DNA of 64,000 bases from Alteromonas sp. IB21 (GCF_016405965.1 NZ_JAEFCD010000014.1:1-64000); one strand, 5' to 3'. Shown: positions 27,310 to 37,330, counted from the stretch's first letter. Program-made: numbers and translations. The notes: generated by a model from the sequence alone, not told the origin.

Positions 27310-27993
27310 ATGCAGAAAGTACTCGTTTGGGATATTCCCACCCGCGTTTTCCATTGGCTTCTTGTTTCGAGTCTTTTGGCCCAGTATGCAACAGCCGAGT
27401 GGTTAGAAAATGCAGTCCAGTGGCATTTCTATATTGGATATTTCACCCTATTCCTGGTTATCTTCAGGATTTTATGGGGTTTTGTAGGAACGCAGTACGC
27501 TAGATTCAGCAGCTTTGTTACAGGCCCGCGAAAAGTTATCCGCTACATGAAAACCTTGTTTGATAAAGGCTCAGTGCCTTCAATCGGGCACAACCCATTA
27601 GGAGGCTGGTTTGTTGTCATAATGCTTGTTTTAGTAGCGGTTCAAGCAATTTCTGGCTTGTTTATGACGGACGATATATTTCTGGATGGCCCCTACCGAC
27701 CGCTGGCAGATGAACAAACATTAGCGCTGATGAATTCTCTTCACCACCTTGCTTTCGACTTATTGCTCTATGTGATTACTCTTCACATTGCCGCTGTCGT
27801 TTTTTATGGCATTTATAAGAAGCAAAAATTGGTGCCAGCTATGGTACATGGAAAAAAGGTGTCAAAAACAGTGGGCATTGCTGGCTCTCGATTGATTAGC
27901 GCACTTGTCGTCGCATTACTCGCCGCAGCTATTGTATATGTAGCAATTGAACTTTATCCGCCAACACCAGAAATAGAAGAATATTATTATTAG
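27310..27993 (+). CDS. Cytochrome b561-domain membrane protein (227 aa)
   Basis: A di-heme b-type cytochrome of the Ni/Fe-hydrogenase b-subunit/cytochrome b561 superfamily. It has four core membrane helices (about 14-32, 42-62, 98-118, 143-167) plus a C-terminal helix at about 193-213. Candidate heme ligands are His in TRVFHWLL, VQWHFYIG, NSLHHLAFD and VITLHIAAV. It likely moves electrons from the quinone pool to a periplasmic acceptor. In several proteobacteria such a protein is encoded next to a cytochrome c'. Here a cytochrome c' gene lies 5 kb away at 33.1-33.6 kb, so a partnership is possible but unproven. It ends with an unusual EEYYY tail. Confidence 0.85.
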   Translation: MQKVLVWDIPTRVFHWLLVSSLLAQYATAEWLENAVQWHFYIGYFTLFLVIFRILWGFVGTQYARFSSFVTGPRKVIRYMKTLFDKGSVPSIGHNPLGGWFVVIMLVLVAVQAISGLFMTDDIFLDGPYRPLADEQTLALMNSLHHLAFDLLLYVITLHIAAVVFYGIYKKQKLVPAMVHGKKVSKTVGIAGSRLISALVVALLAAAIVYVAIELYPPTPEIEEYYY

Positions 27994-28061
27994 CTTGGCG
28001 TGCAAGGGCCTTAGACATAGCGTCCACAGGCCCAAGCCATCCCCACTTTAGCAGTTAAAAA

Positions 28062-29978
28062 CTAAACCTCACACTTAAGTGAGTTTGGTACTTCAACCAA
28101 ACCTTTTTGACGCATTAAGGATTCAATTTCTTTTACGCTGGCGGGATCATCAATCGTCGATGGCACAGATACCGTCTCGTTCGCTGCGATTTGACGGAGC
28201 AGTTTTCGTAGAATTTTACCTGAGCGAGTTTTAGGTAGTCGCTCCACAACAATTGCTCGTTTAAAGCACGCTACAGGTCCAATGGCGTCACGTACACGTT
28301 GAACGAGGGCTTTCTCCAATTCTTTTTCATCAACTGAAACCCCATCTTTTAACAATACTAACCCAACGGGTAGTTGACCTTTGAGTGCATCGTTAACACC
28401 AATCACACTGCACTCGGCAACGGCAGGGTGTGCAGCTAACACCTCTTCCATTTCTCCTGTTGAAAGCCGGTGCCCTGCAACGTTAATGACGTCATCAGTA
28501 CGCCCCATGATGAACACATAACCATCTTCGTCCACATAGCCATTATCGCCAGTGCTGTAGTACCCATCAAACTCACGTAAATAGCCGTCCTTAAAACGCT
28601 GATGATCTTGCCAGATTGTTGATAAGCAGCCCGGAGGTAGCGGTAATTTGATTGCTATCGCCCCCTTTTCTCCCGTTGTTTGTTCTTCATTGGGGCCTTT
28701 TAGCACTTTTACATTAAAGCCAGGCGTAGGAACACTTGAAGAACCGGGCTTGGTATCCATGGGTTCCAACCCAATTGGGTTAGAACAAATGGGCCAACCT
28801 GTTTCTGTCTGCCACCAATGATCGATGACTGATACACCTATTTTTTCAAGTGCCCAATAATAGGTAGGAGGATCTAGTCGCTCACCTGCCATAAACAATG
28901 TTCGCAGGCTAGACGTATCATATTTGGAAAAAAACTCAGCATCTGGATCCACTTTCCTGATTGCTCTAAACGCAGTGGGTGCCGCAAAAAGCACATTGAT
29001 TTTATGGTTTTCAATCATACGCCAAAACGCACCAGCATCAGGTGTGCCCACAGGTTTTCCCTCATAGAGCACAGTAGTAGCGCCTTTAATCAGCGGCGCG
29101 TAAACAATGTAGGAATGGCCCACAACCCAGCCTACATCTGACGCTGCCCAAAATACATCGTCCTCACTAATGCCGTAGATAGCACCCATAGAATAGTGAA
29201 GCGCGACAGCATGACCGCCATTATCCCTCACCACACCTTTTGGCTTGCCGGTAGTTCCCGAGGTATAAAGCACATAAAGTGGGTCGGTAGCGTCAACCGC
29301 GACGGGCGCGGCTGGTGTACTATTTTCTACCAATGTATTCCAGTCATGGTCGGTCTCCTGGTCTACTTTTGCTGTTAGCTGCTCTCGCTGAAACAAAACA
29401 CAAGCGCTAGGCTTATGGCTGGCTAACAATACAGCTTCATCAACAAGAGGTTTATAAGGAAGTATTTTAGTTCCTTCGATGCCACATGATGCGGTTACAA
29501 TGACTTTGGGTTTTGCATCATCAATTCGCACGGCAAGTTCATTGGCAGCAAAACCGCCAAATACGACCGAGTGAATTGCACCAAGACGAGCACAAGCAAG
29601 CATGGCAATTGCTGCTTGAGGGATCATAGGCATATAAATAATGACCCTATCTCCCTTTGACACCCCTAAGGTCGAAAGTCCGCCCGCGAATGCAGCAACC
29701 TGTGAAAGTAATTCATTGTAAGTAAAGTATTGCGTTGTCTGTGTGACTGGCGAATCATATATCAGGGCAGTCTTTTCACCTCGCCCATTTTTTACGTGAT
29801 GATCTAGCGCTAGGTACGATGTGTTGAGTTGACCACCCCGAAACCAGTCATAGTAGCCATTATCTGTCGCTTGGCAGCCTTTTGAGGGAGGCTCAAACCA
29901 GGCAATGTTGCTAGCCTGTTTTAACCAAAACTCATCGGGATGCTGTGTAGAGGCAATGTATTCATTTTTATAAGTCAT
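28062..29978 (-). CDS. prpE: Propionyl-CoA synthetase-like acyl-CoA ligase (about 638 aa)
   Basis: This AMP-forming enzyme activates short-chain acids, most likely propionate, to the CoA thioester. Signatures are VLYTSGTTGKPKGVVRDNGG (P-loop), WWQTETGWP, YYSTGDNGYVDEDGYVF, and the C-terminal PKTRSGKILRKLLR whose lysine is the catalytic and acetylation-controlled site. The N-terminal ACAS_N region (YWLKQASNIAWFEPP-like) is present. I favour ATG 29978 (MTYKNEYIAS) because AGGA lies seven bases upstream. A TTG at 30008 and an ATG at 29984 are weaker alternatives. It is alone on the minus strand. prpB/prpC/prpD are absent from the window, so acetate or another short acid remains possible. Confidence 0.9.
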   Translation of the reverse strand: MTYKNEYIASTQHPDEFWLKQASNIAWFEPPSKGCQATDNGYYDWFRGGQLNTSYLALDHHVKNGRGEKTALIYDSPVTQTTQYFTYNELLSQVAAFAGGLSTLGVSKGDRVIIYMPMIPQAAIAMLACARLGAIHSVVFGGFAANELAVRIDDAKPKVIVTASCGIEGTKILPYKPLVDEAVLLASHKPSACVLFQREQLTAKVDQETDHDWNTLVENSTPAAPVAVDATDPLYVLYTSGTTGKPKGVVRDNGGHAVALHYSMGAIYGISEDDVFWAASDVGWVVGHSYIVYAPLIKGATTVLYEGKPVGTPDAGAFWRMIENHKINVLFAAPTAFRAIRKVDPDAEFFSKYDTSSLRTLFMAGERLDPPTYYWALEKIGVSVIDHWWQTETGWPICSNPIGLEPMDTKPGSSSVPTPGFNVKVLKGPNEEQTTGEKGAIAIKLPLPPGCLSTIWQDHQRFKDGYLREFDGYYSTGDNGYVDEDGYVFIMGRTDDVINVAGHRLSTGEMEEVLAAHPAVAECSVIGVNDALKGQLPVGLVLLKDGVSVDEKELEKALVQRVRDAIGPVACFKRAIVVERLPKTRSGKILRKLLRQIAANETVSVPSTIDDPASVKEIESLMRQKGLVEVPNSLKCEV

Positions 29979-30127
29979 AACCATGTCCTGAGTAGGGTTT
30001 ATGTTCAACCTACTTCAGTTCACGACAATATGGTTATAAGACTTCAGGCGTAGACTTTATAACCACATGATTTACATAATATTAAACTTTTATTTTCAAT
30101 CCGGGCGCGAAATATTTACATAGAACG

Positions 30128-32698
30128 CTATTGCGAATTATGCCCTAATCTGTCACGCCAATCGCTAATGCTCATGGGCTTATCAAGATAAAAACCTTGA
30201 AAAGCACTGCAACCGCACGCTTTAGCTTGGTCGAGTTGCCCAGTGGTTTCAATGCCCTCTGCTACTGTATTCAAATGGAGTGCTTTGGCCATATTGCAAA
30301 TACTTGTTACTAACAGTGTTTTCTGTTCTGAACCTTCCATCGCTTCAATAAACACCTTATCAACCTTCAACTCTTTAATAGGTAAATCTTGAAGATAATT
30401 AAGGTTTGATTCTCCGATTCCAAAATCGTCGATTGATAGGGAAAAACCTTTTTCAGCAAGCTCTCTGACACGATACTGAATGACACTTACCCCCCTTATT
30501 AGCGCGCCTTCTGTCAATTCCAGCGTTAAACTTTCGTGCGGTACTTGCCATTTGTTTACGATCGCTAAAAACTTACCGACGAAATCAGCTCTCGCCAAAT
30601 GCTTAGCGCTGATATTGATGGATAACTTAGTGTCGATATGCTGAGTTTGACAATCTTTCAACAACTTACATGCTTCATTGCAAACCCATAAGCCAAATTC
30701 AGCGATGTATTCATTCTCTTCTGCAATTGGAATGAATTCAGCGGGGTTGACTACGCCGAGATGTGGGTGGTTCCATCTTAATAGTACTTCAGAGCTGATA
30801 ACATTATTTAGCCCATCATATTGAGGTTGTAACTCGATAAATAGCTCGTCATTGGAGATTGCTCTTCCCAATGAACGCTTCACGTAGCTGTAACGTTCGA
30901 CATCGCTTGCTTTGATATGAATATAATCATTTGCACTCGGTGGTTGGTCGCTAATTACGCGCCGAGGTTTGTGCGCTAACGTCTCACGTATTTTTTTAAA
31001 CGAAAAATGCGTAGCAGGCAAAGTACAGCTAATTGTTTGCGTTTCTATTGTTAGAAGGCTGTTATGAAGCGTGATTGGCAGCAGAACGTGCTCTTGCAGC
31101 TGGTTTGAGTAGTTTTTTGCAACCTTTATCGCATCTGCTTCTTCGCTAAAACACTGGTCAATGTGAAGAAAAAATGCGCCCCTACCGCATTTGAATACAC
31201 GCGCTTTATAACTGCCTTTATCTTCGAATACTCGAACGAAACGGCTGGCTAAAATACGTGATATGTAATCAATAGTTGGCTCTCCAAATGCTTCTTCATA
31301 CTCGTTAAAGTTGCAAATATTTACGCACATAAACAACGAAAGAGGCTCAGATGAACTCGTTAAGCGCCCTTTCTCGCCAAGATAACGCTCAAATTGGTGC
31401 TGGTTAGGAAGACCTGTTACCGCGTCTGATAGCGCAAGTTGCTTAAAGTGCTCTAACTCGAAGTGATGGGATGACACATCTCTAATGGAAGCTACCATAA
31501 GCCGCTGCCCATCAATGACACAAGGCTTTAAGCTCACTTCGCATGAAATGCGCTTGCCACTCTTATGCCGCAAGCATTCCCTTACATCTCGTTTTTCAGC
31601 ACAGGTTTTAAAAACTGCACTAAGATTCGAAAACAAAGAGAGGCTATCGCTATTTTGCACTTTTGTGGAAATCAATCTTACGTCTTGCCCTATCAACTCG
31701 TCAGGTTCGAAACCTAAAACGCTAGAAAGATGATCATTGGCTGACAAAATAGTCCCATTTTCATCTATACATAACACTACGCTATCAACACTGTTTAACA
31801 ATGTGGCCAGATAATTCGTATAGTTATGTTGCGACTCAGAAAGTCGTTGAATATCAGTTTCATCCTGAGCCGTGCCATAGAAGCGCACTATCTTTAAGCC
31901 TTGGCGTTTACTTTTTTCAATTTGTAGAAATACGGAAAGCTTAATACTTTTTGTTTGCCCTTGCTTATCTCGGAAGTTAAAGTGCATAGAAAACTGACGG
32001 TCACCCTTCAACGCTTTTATTATTTTACGCTTTAGCGTTACCTTATCGCTCGGCGCTATCATCGAAAGGACTTCACGGAGGCTGACATTTCTAATCTGTG
32101 GCAAGCCCAAGAACTGTTTCATGACCGCAGTTGAGGAAAAATTCCCTGCAAATCTGTCAATCTCCCACGCGCCCACCTTAGAGATTGAACTCACTTTTTC
32201 TAAAAGGGAAAGCTGCTCAGACAGTTTATCGGAGTAAGGGTGTCTTACTAGCTCATACTGATAACTCACCTCTACCTTTTGCCGCGTGATATCAATAAGC
32301 GCGTGTTGTCGGGCATTCAGCACATTGTGCTGCACAAAGGTAAGTAAAACGCCTATCACCTCACTTTGAACATCACGTATCATTGCCAACACAATATGTT
32401 GGTTGCAATATTGCTTCAGAGAGTCGGGCAACTCAAATTCACGACATGAAATAGGCGCACTCAAGTGCGTAAGTGGGAGCATAAGCAAAACGTGAGCGGG
32501 AAATATAATGCTTTGGGCATCATCTAATGAATGATTTGTATCGCTTGCGACAATCGTAGCTCGACCGCTATTTTGATTTATTGAAGCTAATAAAATGCAA
32601 AGGGCCTGCGCTTTCGTTTTGTTCTCAGTGAGAAGCGCAGCGAAGTTGTGCTGCGTGGTTCGTACTGTCGATAACATGCGTTCACTGCGTAAATCCAT
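30128..32698 (-). CDS. PAS-GGDEF(degenerate)-EAL cyclic-di-GMP phosphodiesterase (856 aa)
   Basis: A large cytoplasmic sensor and output protein. N-terminal residues 1-150 look GAF-like, two PAS regions follow (about 160-280 and 290-410; the second has ENGTILSANDHLSSVLGFEPDEL), then a GGDEF-like domain (about 415-560), and a C-terminal EAL domain (about 600-850). The GGDEF active-site loop reads CGRGAFF, so cyclase activity should be lost. The EAL domain keeps its catalytic set: E in SEVLLRW, N in LSINISA, E in LELTEG, DD in SIDDFG, K in LKVDKVF, E in AEGIE and Q in FQGFYL. It likely hydrolyses cyclic-di-GMP, a signal that commonly governs exopolysaccharide loci like the one at the left end. 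Confidence 0.9.
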   Translation of the reverse strand: MDLRSERMLSTVRTTQHNFAALLTENKTKAQALCILLASINQNSGRATIVASDTNHSLDDAQSIIFPAHVLLMLPLTHLSAPISCREFELPDSLKQYCNQHIVLAMIRDVQSEVIGVLLTFVQHNVLNARQHALIDITRQKVEVSYQYELVRHPYSDKLSEQLSLLEKVSSISKVGAWEIDRFAGNFSSTAVMKQFLGLPQIRNVSLREVLSMIAPSDKVTLKRKIIKALKGDRQFSMHFNFRDKQGQTKSIKLSVFLQIEKSKRQGLKIVRFYGTAQDETDIQRLSESQHNYTNYLATLLNSVDSVVLCIDENGTILSANDHLSSVLGFEPDELIGQDVRLISTKVQNSDSLSLFSNLSAVFKTCAEKRDVRECLRHKSGKRISCEVSLKPCVIDGQRLMVASIRDVSSHHFELEHFKQLALSDAVTGLPNQHQFERYLGEKGRLTSSSEPLSLFMCVNICNFNEYEEAFGEPTIDYISRILASRFVRVFEDKGSYKARVFKCGRGAFFLHIDQCFSEEADAIKVAKNYSNQLQEHVLLPITLHNSLLTIETQTISCTLPATHFSFKKIRETLAHKPRRVISDQPPSANDYIHIKASDVERYSYVKRSLGRAISNDELFIELQPQYDGLNNVISSEVLLRWNHPHLGVVNPAEFIPIAEENEYIAEFGLWVCNEACKLLKDCQTQHIDTKLSINISAKHLARADFVGKFLAIVNKWQVPHESLTLELTEGALIRGVSVIQYRVRELAEKGFSLSIDDFGIGESNLNYLQDLPIKELKVDKVFIEAMEGSEQKTLLVTSICNMAKALHLNTVAEGIETTGQLDQAKACGCSAFQGFYLDKPMSISDWRDRLGHNSQ

Positions 32699-33079
32699 CT
32701 AAGCAAACCTTTAAATAATCCATTAATTTAAAAATAGTGACATCACATGATGTTAGTAGAATAAAGGCAACATTCCTTGTGTACCTTCTATTTACTTGTT
32801 TAGCTTATGTTTTAATTTACCTTTATGAAAGGTTTCATCAATATTCTAATTGCCAAATTAACTGTTTTTAATGACAAGCGAAGTGTTGACATGCTCTGAA
32901 ATATAGCCAACCACCGTACATTATTCCAGCAATTTCACGTAAATAAATGATCAGACATTAGGCGACGTTATTAAGAGAAGAAGTAAGGACTATTTACTGA
33001 AAAGGCGCTCCACTGTTCCACGTTGTAAGAAAGAAAAAATGAAATGGAAAAAAGAAGCGCCTCAAAGATATTTGATTAC
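32699..33079. other. Gap upstream of the EAL gene and downstream of cytochrome c'
   Basis: No gene is seen in these 381 bases. A GGCGCT/AGCGCC pair (around 33005 and 33056) with a T-run on the minus strand could end the cytochrome c' transcript, but the roughly 45-nt loop makes it weak. The remainder is AT-rich and should include the EAL-gene promoter. Confidence 0.35.
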
Positions 33080-33562
33080 TTAATCTTTTTTATAATCGTC
33101 GTGACACGATTTACAGCTAGCGCCTATTTTTCCAATAGCACCGCGATACGCACTTTCATCGCCCGCTTTAACTGCCGCTTGTAAGCCTTGTGCAGCAGTT
33201 TTAAGCGCCATCACTTTTGTCTCAACATCTGAGAAATTGTCCCAAATTTTATCTTTCGCACCGGTTTCAACGTCAAACTTACGTGTATCAACGGAAAGGT
33301 AATCACCCATCATATCAGCAAGCTGCTCTAGACGTACTGCGTTGGTTTCCATAACGCTTTCATCAAACGGAAGCGCGCCTTTTGCCATTCCACCAAGCGG
33401 GCCCATATTGCTGCGTACCAGCTGAAACACTGCTTGACGGTATTGTGTAGCCGCTTTAGCGTGTTTTTCTGAAGACGCCTCAGTTACATCAGCTGCTACT
33501 GACGTTGACACTACCACACCCGCCGTTGCCGCAGCGATAATCGCTTTATTGAAAAATTTCAT
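33080..33562 (-). CDS. Cytochrome c' (160 aa)
   Basis: A periplasmic four-helix-bundle cytochrome with one covalent heme. The signal peptide covers about residues 1-24 (VSTSVAADV). The heme site is at the extreme C-terminus, C150-K-S-C153-H154, as in all cytochromes c'. The family binds NO and CO and often protects against nitrosative stress. It lies between the EAL gene (leftward) and the repeat-bearing gap before the dnaJ stop. A b561-type cytochrome that could reduce it is encoded about 5 kb to the left. A NIT-domain chemoreceptor elsewhere in the window makes nitrogen-oxide sensing a shared but unproven theme. Confidence 0.93.
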   Translation of the reverse strand: MKFFNKAIIAAATAGVVVSTSVAADVTEASSEKHAKAATQYRQAVFQLVRSNMGPLGGMAKGALPFDESVMETNAVRLEQLADMMGDYLSVDTRKFDVETGAKDKIWDNFSDVETKVMALKTAAQGLQAAVKAGDESAYRGAIGKIGASCKSCHDDYKKD

Positions 33563-33745
33563 GCCTGTTCCCTTTGTTTGAGTTGGTTATATCTACAAAA
33601 CACGTATGCAAATATCTAATCTTTTACTTATAAGTCTATCGTGACGAATAGTTTATGTCTGCGCAAGAAATATATCGGTGAATTGTCTTACTGGAGAGAT
33701 TAACTCCAGTCTAAGAAACGCAAAGAACACCTGTTAATACCCAGC

Positions 33746-33896
33746 AAAGTACAGTTCTGGACAGGCACTTAACGCATGGAAGTACAGTTTCGAAAGTACA
33801 GTTCTGGGCGGGCACTTAACGCATGGAAGTACAGTTTCGGACAGCCACTCAGGGTTTTTCGCAAAGTACAGTTTCAGACAGTCACTCGGGGATTTC
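33746..33896. repeat. Tandem GTACAG-type repeats, locus A
   Basis: A 47-bp unit occurs twice back to back (33746-33792 and 33793-33839), differing at only two positions, and degenerate copies of its core continue to 33896. Each unit contains AAAGTACAGTTCTGG, a GGCACTTAACGCATGG segment and a second GGAAGTACAGTTTCG. The core (GTACAG, then TGGACAGnCACT) recurs in inverted form at 62.0-62.24 kb. No coding potential is seen. It fills most of the 436-nt gap between cytochrome c' and dnaJ. Confidence 0.85.
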
Positions 33897-33950
33897 GTAA
33901 CGTCATCCCTCTAGTACCTCTGATTTGCTGAAAAATTTGATAGACACTAA

Positions 33951-33973
33951 AAAGCCCTCTGGATGAGGGCTTT
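33951..33973 (-). terminator. Terminator of grpE-dnaK-dnaJ
   Basis: AAAGCCCTC (33951-33959), loop TGGAT, GAGGGCTTT (33965-33973). On the minus strand the stem is followed by five T. It lies 26 nt after the dnaJ stop. Confidence 0.9.
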
Positions 33974-33998
33974 AAGATAGAACCAATGACATATCTAA

Positions 33999-35132
33999 TT
34001 AGTTAGTTAGGTCATCAAAGAACTTTTTGACACCGTCGAAGAATCCTTGCGCCTTCGGGCTGTGCTTGCTTGATGCTTTGCCCATAGACTCTTCAAGTTC
34101 TTGAAGTAGCTCTTTTTGACGTGCTGATAAGTTTACTGGTGTTTCCACCACAACTTTACACATCAGGTCGCCCATGGCGCCACTACGTACAGACTTAACG
34201 CCTTTGCCGCGCAAGCGGAACATCCTGCCTGTTTGCGTTTCTGCGCTAATTTTGAGTTTCACTTTGCCATCTAACGTTGGCACTTCTAGCTCGCCACCTA
34301 GTGCAGCCGTTGTAAAGCTTAGCGGCACTTCGCAGTATAGGTTGTTGCCGTCGCGCTTAAAGATTTCGTGTTCGCGCACATGAACCTGTACGTACAAGTC
34401 ACCTGCCGGCGCACCATTTTCACCCGCTTCACCTTCACCAGATAAACGGATGCGATCGCCTGTGTCCACGCCAGCTGGGATCTTAACGTTAAGCGTTTTA
34501 GTTTTTTCTTTACGACCATGCCCATGACAGCTGTTACATGGGTCTTCAATGATCTTGCCCTTACCCGAACAGGTTGGACAGGTTTGCTGTACGGCAAAGA
34601 AGCCTTGTCGCATTTGAACTTGGCCGTTGCCGTGACAGGTTGGACAGGTTTTAGGTGAAGAGCCTTTCTTCGCACCAGAGCCATCGCACACGTCACACTC
34701 AACCAAAGTCGGTACGCGAATATCTACGCTCTTACCGCGAACCGCTTCTTCAAGACTTAGTTCTAGGTTGTAGCGAAGATCTGAACCTTGGCGCGCGCGA
34801 GACTGACGTCCACCGCGGCCACCACCGCCAAAGATGTCGCCAAATACATCGCCAAAAATATCGCCGAAGTCGGCACCACCACCGAAGCCGCCACCACCGC
34901 GGTTTGGATCAACACCCGCGTGGCCGTATTGGTCGTATGCAGCACGCTTCTGCGAATCTGACAGAATTTCGTAGGCTTCCTGGATTTCTTTAAATTTATC
35001 TTCCAGGCCTTTATCGCCTTGCGTACGGTCAGGGTGATACTTCATCGCAAGCTTTTTGTACGCTTTTTTAATTTCGCGTTCGCCTGCGCTTTTATCTACC
35101 CCGAGTACTTCGTAGTAGTCTCGTTTCGACAT
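33999..35132 (-). CDS. dnaJ: Chaperone DnaJ, Hsp40 (377 aa)
   Basis: DnaJ delivers unfolded clients to DnaK and stimulates its ATPase. The J-domain is at about 4-70 with the HPD motif in [10 protein letters not shown], followed by a Gly/Phe-rich linker, four zinc-binding CxxCxGxG repeats ([32 protein letters not shown]) and two C-terminal client-binding domains. ATG 35132 ([11 protein letters not shown]) is the right start. The open frame extends upstream to 35276 without homology. It lies downstream of dnaK across a 205-nt spacer that contains two strong hairpins, so some uncoupling of DnaJ from DnaK expression is likely. Confidence 0.98.
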   Translation of the reverse strand: MSKRDYYEVLGVDKSAGEREIKKAYKKLAMKYHPDRTQGDKGLEDKFKEIQEAYEILSDSQKRAAYDQYGHAGVDPNRGGGGFGGGADFGDIFGDVFGDIFGGGGRGGRQSRARQGSDLRYNLELSLEEAVRGKSVDIRVPTLVECDVCDGSGAKKGSSPKTCPTCHGNGQVQMRQGFFAVQQTCPTCSGKGKIIEDPCNSCHGHGRKEKTKTLNVKIPAGVDTGDRIRLSGEGEAGENGAPAGDLYVQVHVREHEIFKRDGNNLYCEVPLSFTTAALGGELEVPTLDGKVKLKISAETQTGRMFRLRGKGVKSVRSGAMGDLMCKVVVETPVNLSARQKELLQELEESMGKASSKHSPKAQGFFDGVKKFFDDLTN

Positions 35133-35266
35133 ATCGTTTACATATCCTACTTTTTTGTCGACAAGCTTGTAATGCTTATCGAATCTACATCTGACTGTTG
35201 TGAAAATAACCTGACTGACTGTTAAACAAGGCCAAGTCACGTGCACCAAGTTATTTACACAACAAA

Positions 35267-35325
35267 GGCGCAACAAGAATATCCTGTTGCGCCTGAACTG
35301 CTTACACAGCCCGGCGCGCCGGGCT
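35267..35325 (-). other. Two consecutive strong hairpins in the dnaK-dnaJ spacer
   Basis: First on the minus strand is the perfect 18-bp palindrome AGCCCGGCGCGCCGGGCT (35308-35325). Second is GGCGCAACA/TGTTGCGCC (35267-35275 and 35285-35293) with a nine-base loop, followed by a weak TTTGTTGT tail. The second looks like a partial terminator and the first like an RNA-stability barrier. Confidence 0.8.
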
Positions 35326-35337
35326 AATCACAACAGT

Positions 35338-37263
35338 TTATTTTTTATCGTCGTCTTTCACTTCTTCGAATTCAGCGTCAACAACGTCGTCGTCAGCTTT
35401 ACCAGAAGCTTGCTGCTCAGCACCTTCTGCACCGCCAGCTGCTGCCTGTTGAGCTTGCGCCGCTTCCATCAGCTTGCTAGACGCTTGAATAAGTTCTTGC
35501 GTTTTCGCTTCGATTTCTGCTTTGTCTTCGCCTTTAACTGCAGTTTCAAGTGCTGAAAGGGCTTCTTCGATTGGCGCTTTGTCTTCTGCACTTAGTGCAT
35601 CGCCAACTTCTTCAAGCTGTTTGCGTGTGGCGTGAACCATACCATCAGCTTGGTTACGCGCTTGAATCAGCTCTTCAAACTTCTTATCAGCTTCTTTATT
35701 CGCTTCCGCGTCAGCTACCATTTTTTCTACTTCTTCATCGCTTAGGCCTGAAGAAGCTTTGATAGTGATCTTCTGCTCTTTACCTGTGTCTTTATCTTTC
35801 GCAGACACGTGTAAGATACCGTCAGCATCTAGATCGAAAGTTACTTCGATTTGCGGTACACCGCGCGCGGCTGGACGAATACCTTCAAGGTTGAACTGAC
35901 CAAGAGACTTGTTGCCGCTTGACTGCTTACGCTCACCCTGGAGTACGTGTACTGTTACCGCTGACTGATTGTCTTCTGCTGTCGAGAAGGTTTGCGACTT
36001 CTTCGTTGGAATCGTCGTGTTCTTCTCGATTAGCGCAGTCATTACGCCACCCATTGTCTCGATACCTAGAGACAGAGGCGTAACATCTAGCAGTAGTACG
36101 TCTTTAACGTCACCAGAAAGTACACCGCCTTGAATTGCCGCACCGACTGCTACCGCTTCATCAGGGTTAACGTCTTTGCGTGGCTCTTTGCCGAAGAACT
36201 CAGTTACATACTTCTGTACAAGCGGCATACGCGTTTGACCACCAACAAGGATGATATCGTTAATGTCGCCTACAGATAGGTCCGAATCGGCTAGCGCTTG
36301 CTTAAGCGGGTTAAGCGAGTTTTTCACTAGGTCTTCAACCAAAGACTCAAGTTTTGCACGAGTTAGCTTAATCGCTAAGTGCTTAGGACCTGTTGCATCA
36401 GCCGTGATGTAAGGCAGGTTAACTTCTGTCTGTTGTGAAGAAGAAAGTTCAATCTTTGCTTTTTCACCGGCCTCTTTAAGACGCTGCATAGCAAGTGGGT
36501 CTTTACGAAGGTCGATGCCTTGATCTTTCTTAAATTCTTCAACCAAGTAATTGATAACACGGTTATCGAAGTCTTCACCACCAAGGTGTGTGTCACCATT
36601 AGTCGCTAGTACTTCAAACGTATGCTCGCCGTCTACTTCGTCAATTTCGATGATAGAGATATCAAACGTACCACCACCTAAGTCGTAAACCGCAACAACG
36701 TTGTCGCCTTGCTTTTTGTCCATGCCGTAGGCAAGAGCAGCAGCGGTTGGCTCGTTGATAATACGCTTAACTTCAAGACCCGCGATACGACCCGCGTCTT
36801 TTGTTGCTTGACGCTGAGAGTCGTTGAAGTAAGCAGGAACAGTGATAACTGCACCAGTTACTTCTTCGCCAAGATAGTCTTCAGCGGTCTTTTTCATTTT
36901 CTTAAGTACTTCAGCAGAAATCTGCGGAGGCGCCATTTTCTCGCCTTTCGCTTCTACCCATGCATCACCGTTATCAGCACCTACGATTTTGAAAGGCATG
37001 ATGTCGATGTCGCGCTGTACTTCTTTGTCTTGGAAGCGACGACCAATTAGACGCTTAATTGCGAATAAAGTGTTGGTCGGGTTAGTTACCGCCTGACGCT
37101 TCGCTGATTGACCTACTAGTGTTTCACCATCGTTTGTATAAGCGATGATTGAAGGTGTGGTACGATCGCCTTCCGCGTTTTCAATTACGCGAGGTTTGTC
37201 GCCGTCTAGAACTGCGACACATGAATTCGTTGTACCTAAGTCGATACCTATGATTCTACCCAT
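35338..37263 (-). CDS. dnaK: Chaperone DnaK, Hsp70 (641 aa)
   Basis: DnaK is the central ATP-dependent folding chaperone, working with DnaJ and GrpE. The nucleotide-binding domain carries [34 protein letters not shown] and [13 protein letters not shown]. The substrate-binding domain and lid follow, ending in the acidic tail [17 protein letters not shown]. Length is normal. GGAGA lies eight bases before the ATG. A sigma32-like promoter lies immediately upstream, so dnaK-dnaJ can be expressed independently of grpE. Confidence 0.98.
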   Translation of the reverse strand: MGRIIGIDLGTTNSCVAVLDGDKPRVIENAEGDRTTPSIIAYTNDGETLVGQSAKRQAVTNPTNTLFAIKRLIGRRFQDKEVQRDIDIMPFKIVGADNGDAWVEAKGEKMAPPQISAEVLKKMKKTAEDYLGEEVTGAVITVPAYFNDSQRQATKDAGRIAGLEVKRIINEPTAAALAYGMDKKQGDNVVAVYDLGGGTFDISIIEIDEVDGEHTFEVLATNGDTHLGGEDFDNRVINYLVEEFKKDQGIDLRKDPLAMQRLKEAGEKAKIELSSSQQTEVNLPYITADATGPKHLAIKLTRAKLESLVEDLVKNSLNPLKQALADSDLSVGDINDIILVGGQTRMPLVQKYVTEFFGKEPRKDVNPDEAVAVGAAIQGGVLSGDVKDVLLLDVTPLSLGIETMGGVMTALIEKNTTIPTKKSQTFSTAEDNQSAVTVHVLQGERKQSSGNKSLGQFNLEGIRPAARGVPQIEVTFDLDADGILHVSAKDKDTGKEQKITIKASSGLSDEEVEKMVADAEANKEADKKFEELIQARNQADGMVHATRKQLEEVGDALSAEDKAPIEEALSALETAVKGEDKAEIEAKTQELIQASSKLMEAAQAQQAAAGGAEGAEQQASGKADDDVVDAEFEEVKDDDKK

Positions 37264-37300
37264 TTCGTGTCTCCGAATGATTTTCTTAATACTGTACTTT

Positions 37301-37327
37301 TAGTGGGGTTATTCCCCGCCTTTTCAA
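37301..37327 (-). promoter_or_regulatory. Sigma32-like promoter upstream of dnaK
   Basis: On the minus strand TTGAAA (37327-37322), a 13-nt spacer and CCCCACTA (37308-37301) match the heat-shock consensus (CTTGAAA and CCCCATnT) closely. Predicted leader is about 30 nt. Confidence 0.72.
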
Positions 37328-37330
37328 TAG

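Noticed and set aside
33000-33065. Terminator of the cytochrome c' gene
   Set aside because: The GGCGCT/AGCGCC pair needs a loop of about 45 nt. Mentioned under the gap but not called as a terminator.
33746-33896. CRISPR array
   Set aside because: The units are contiguous without unique spacers, and no cas gene is present.
35133-35276. N-terminal extension of DnaJ
   Set aside because: The J-domain starts at [11 protein letters not shown], and the upstream codons read through the leader and hairpin region.
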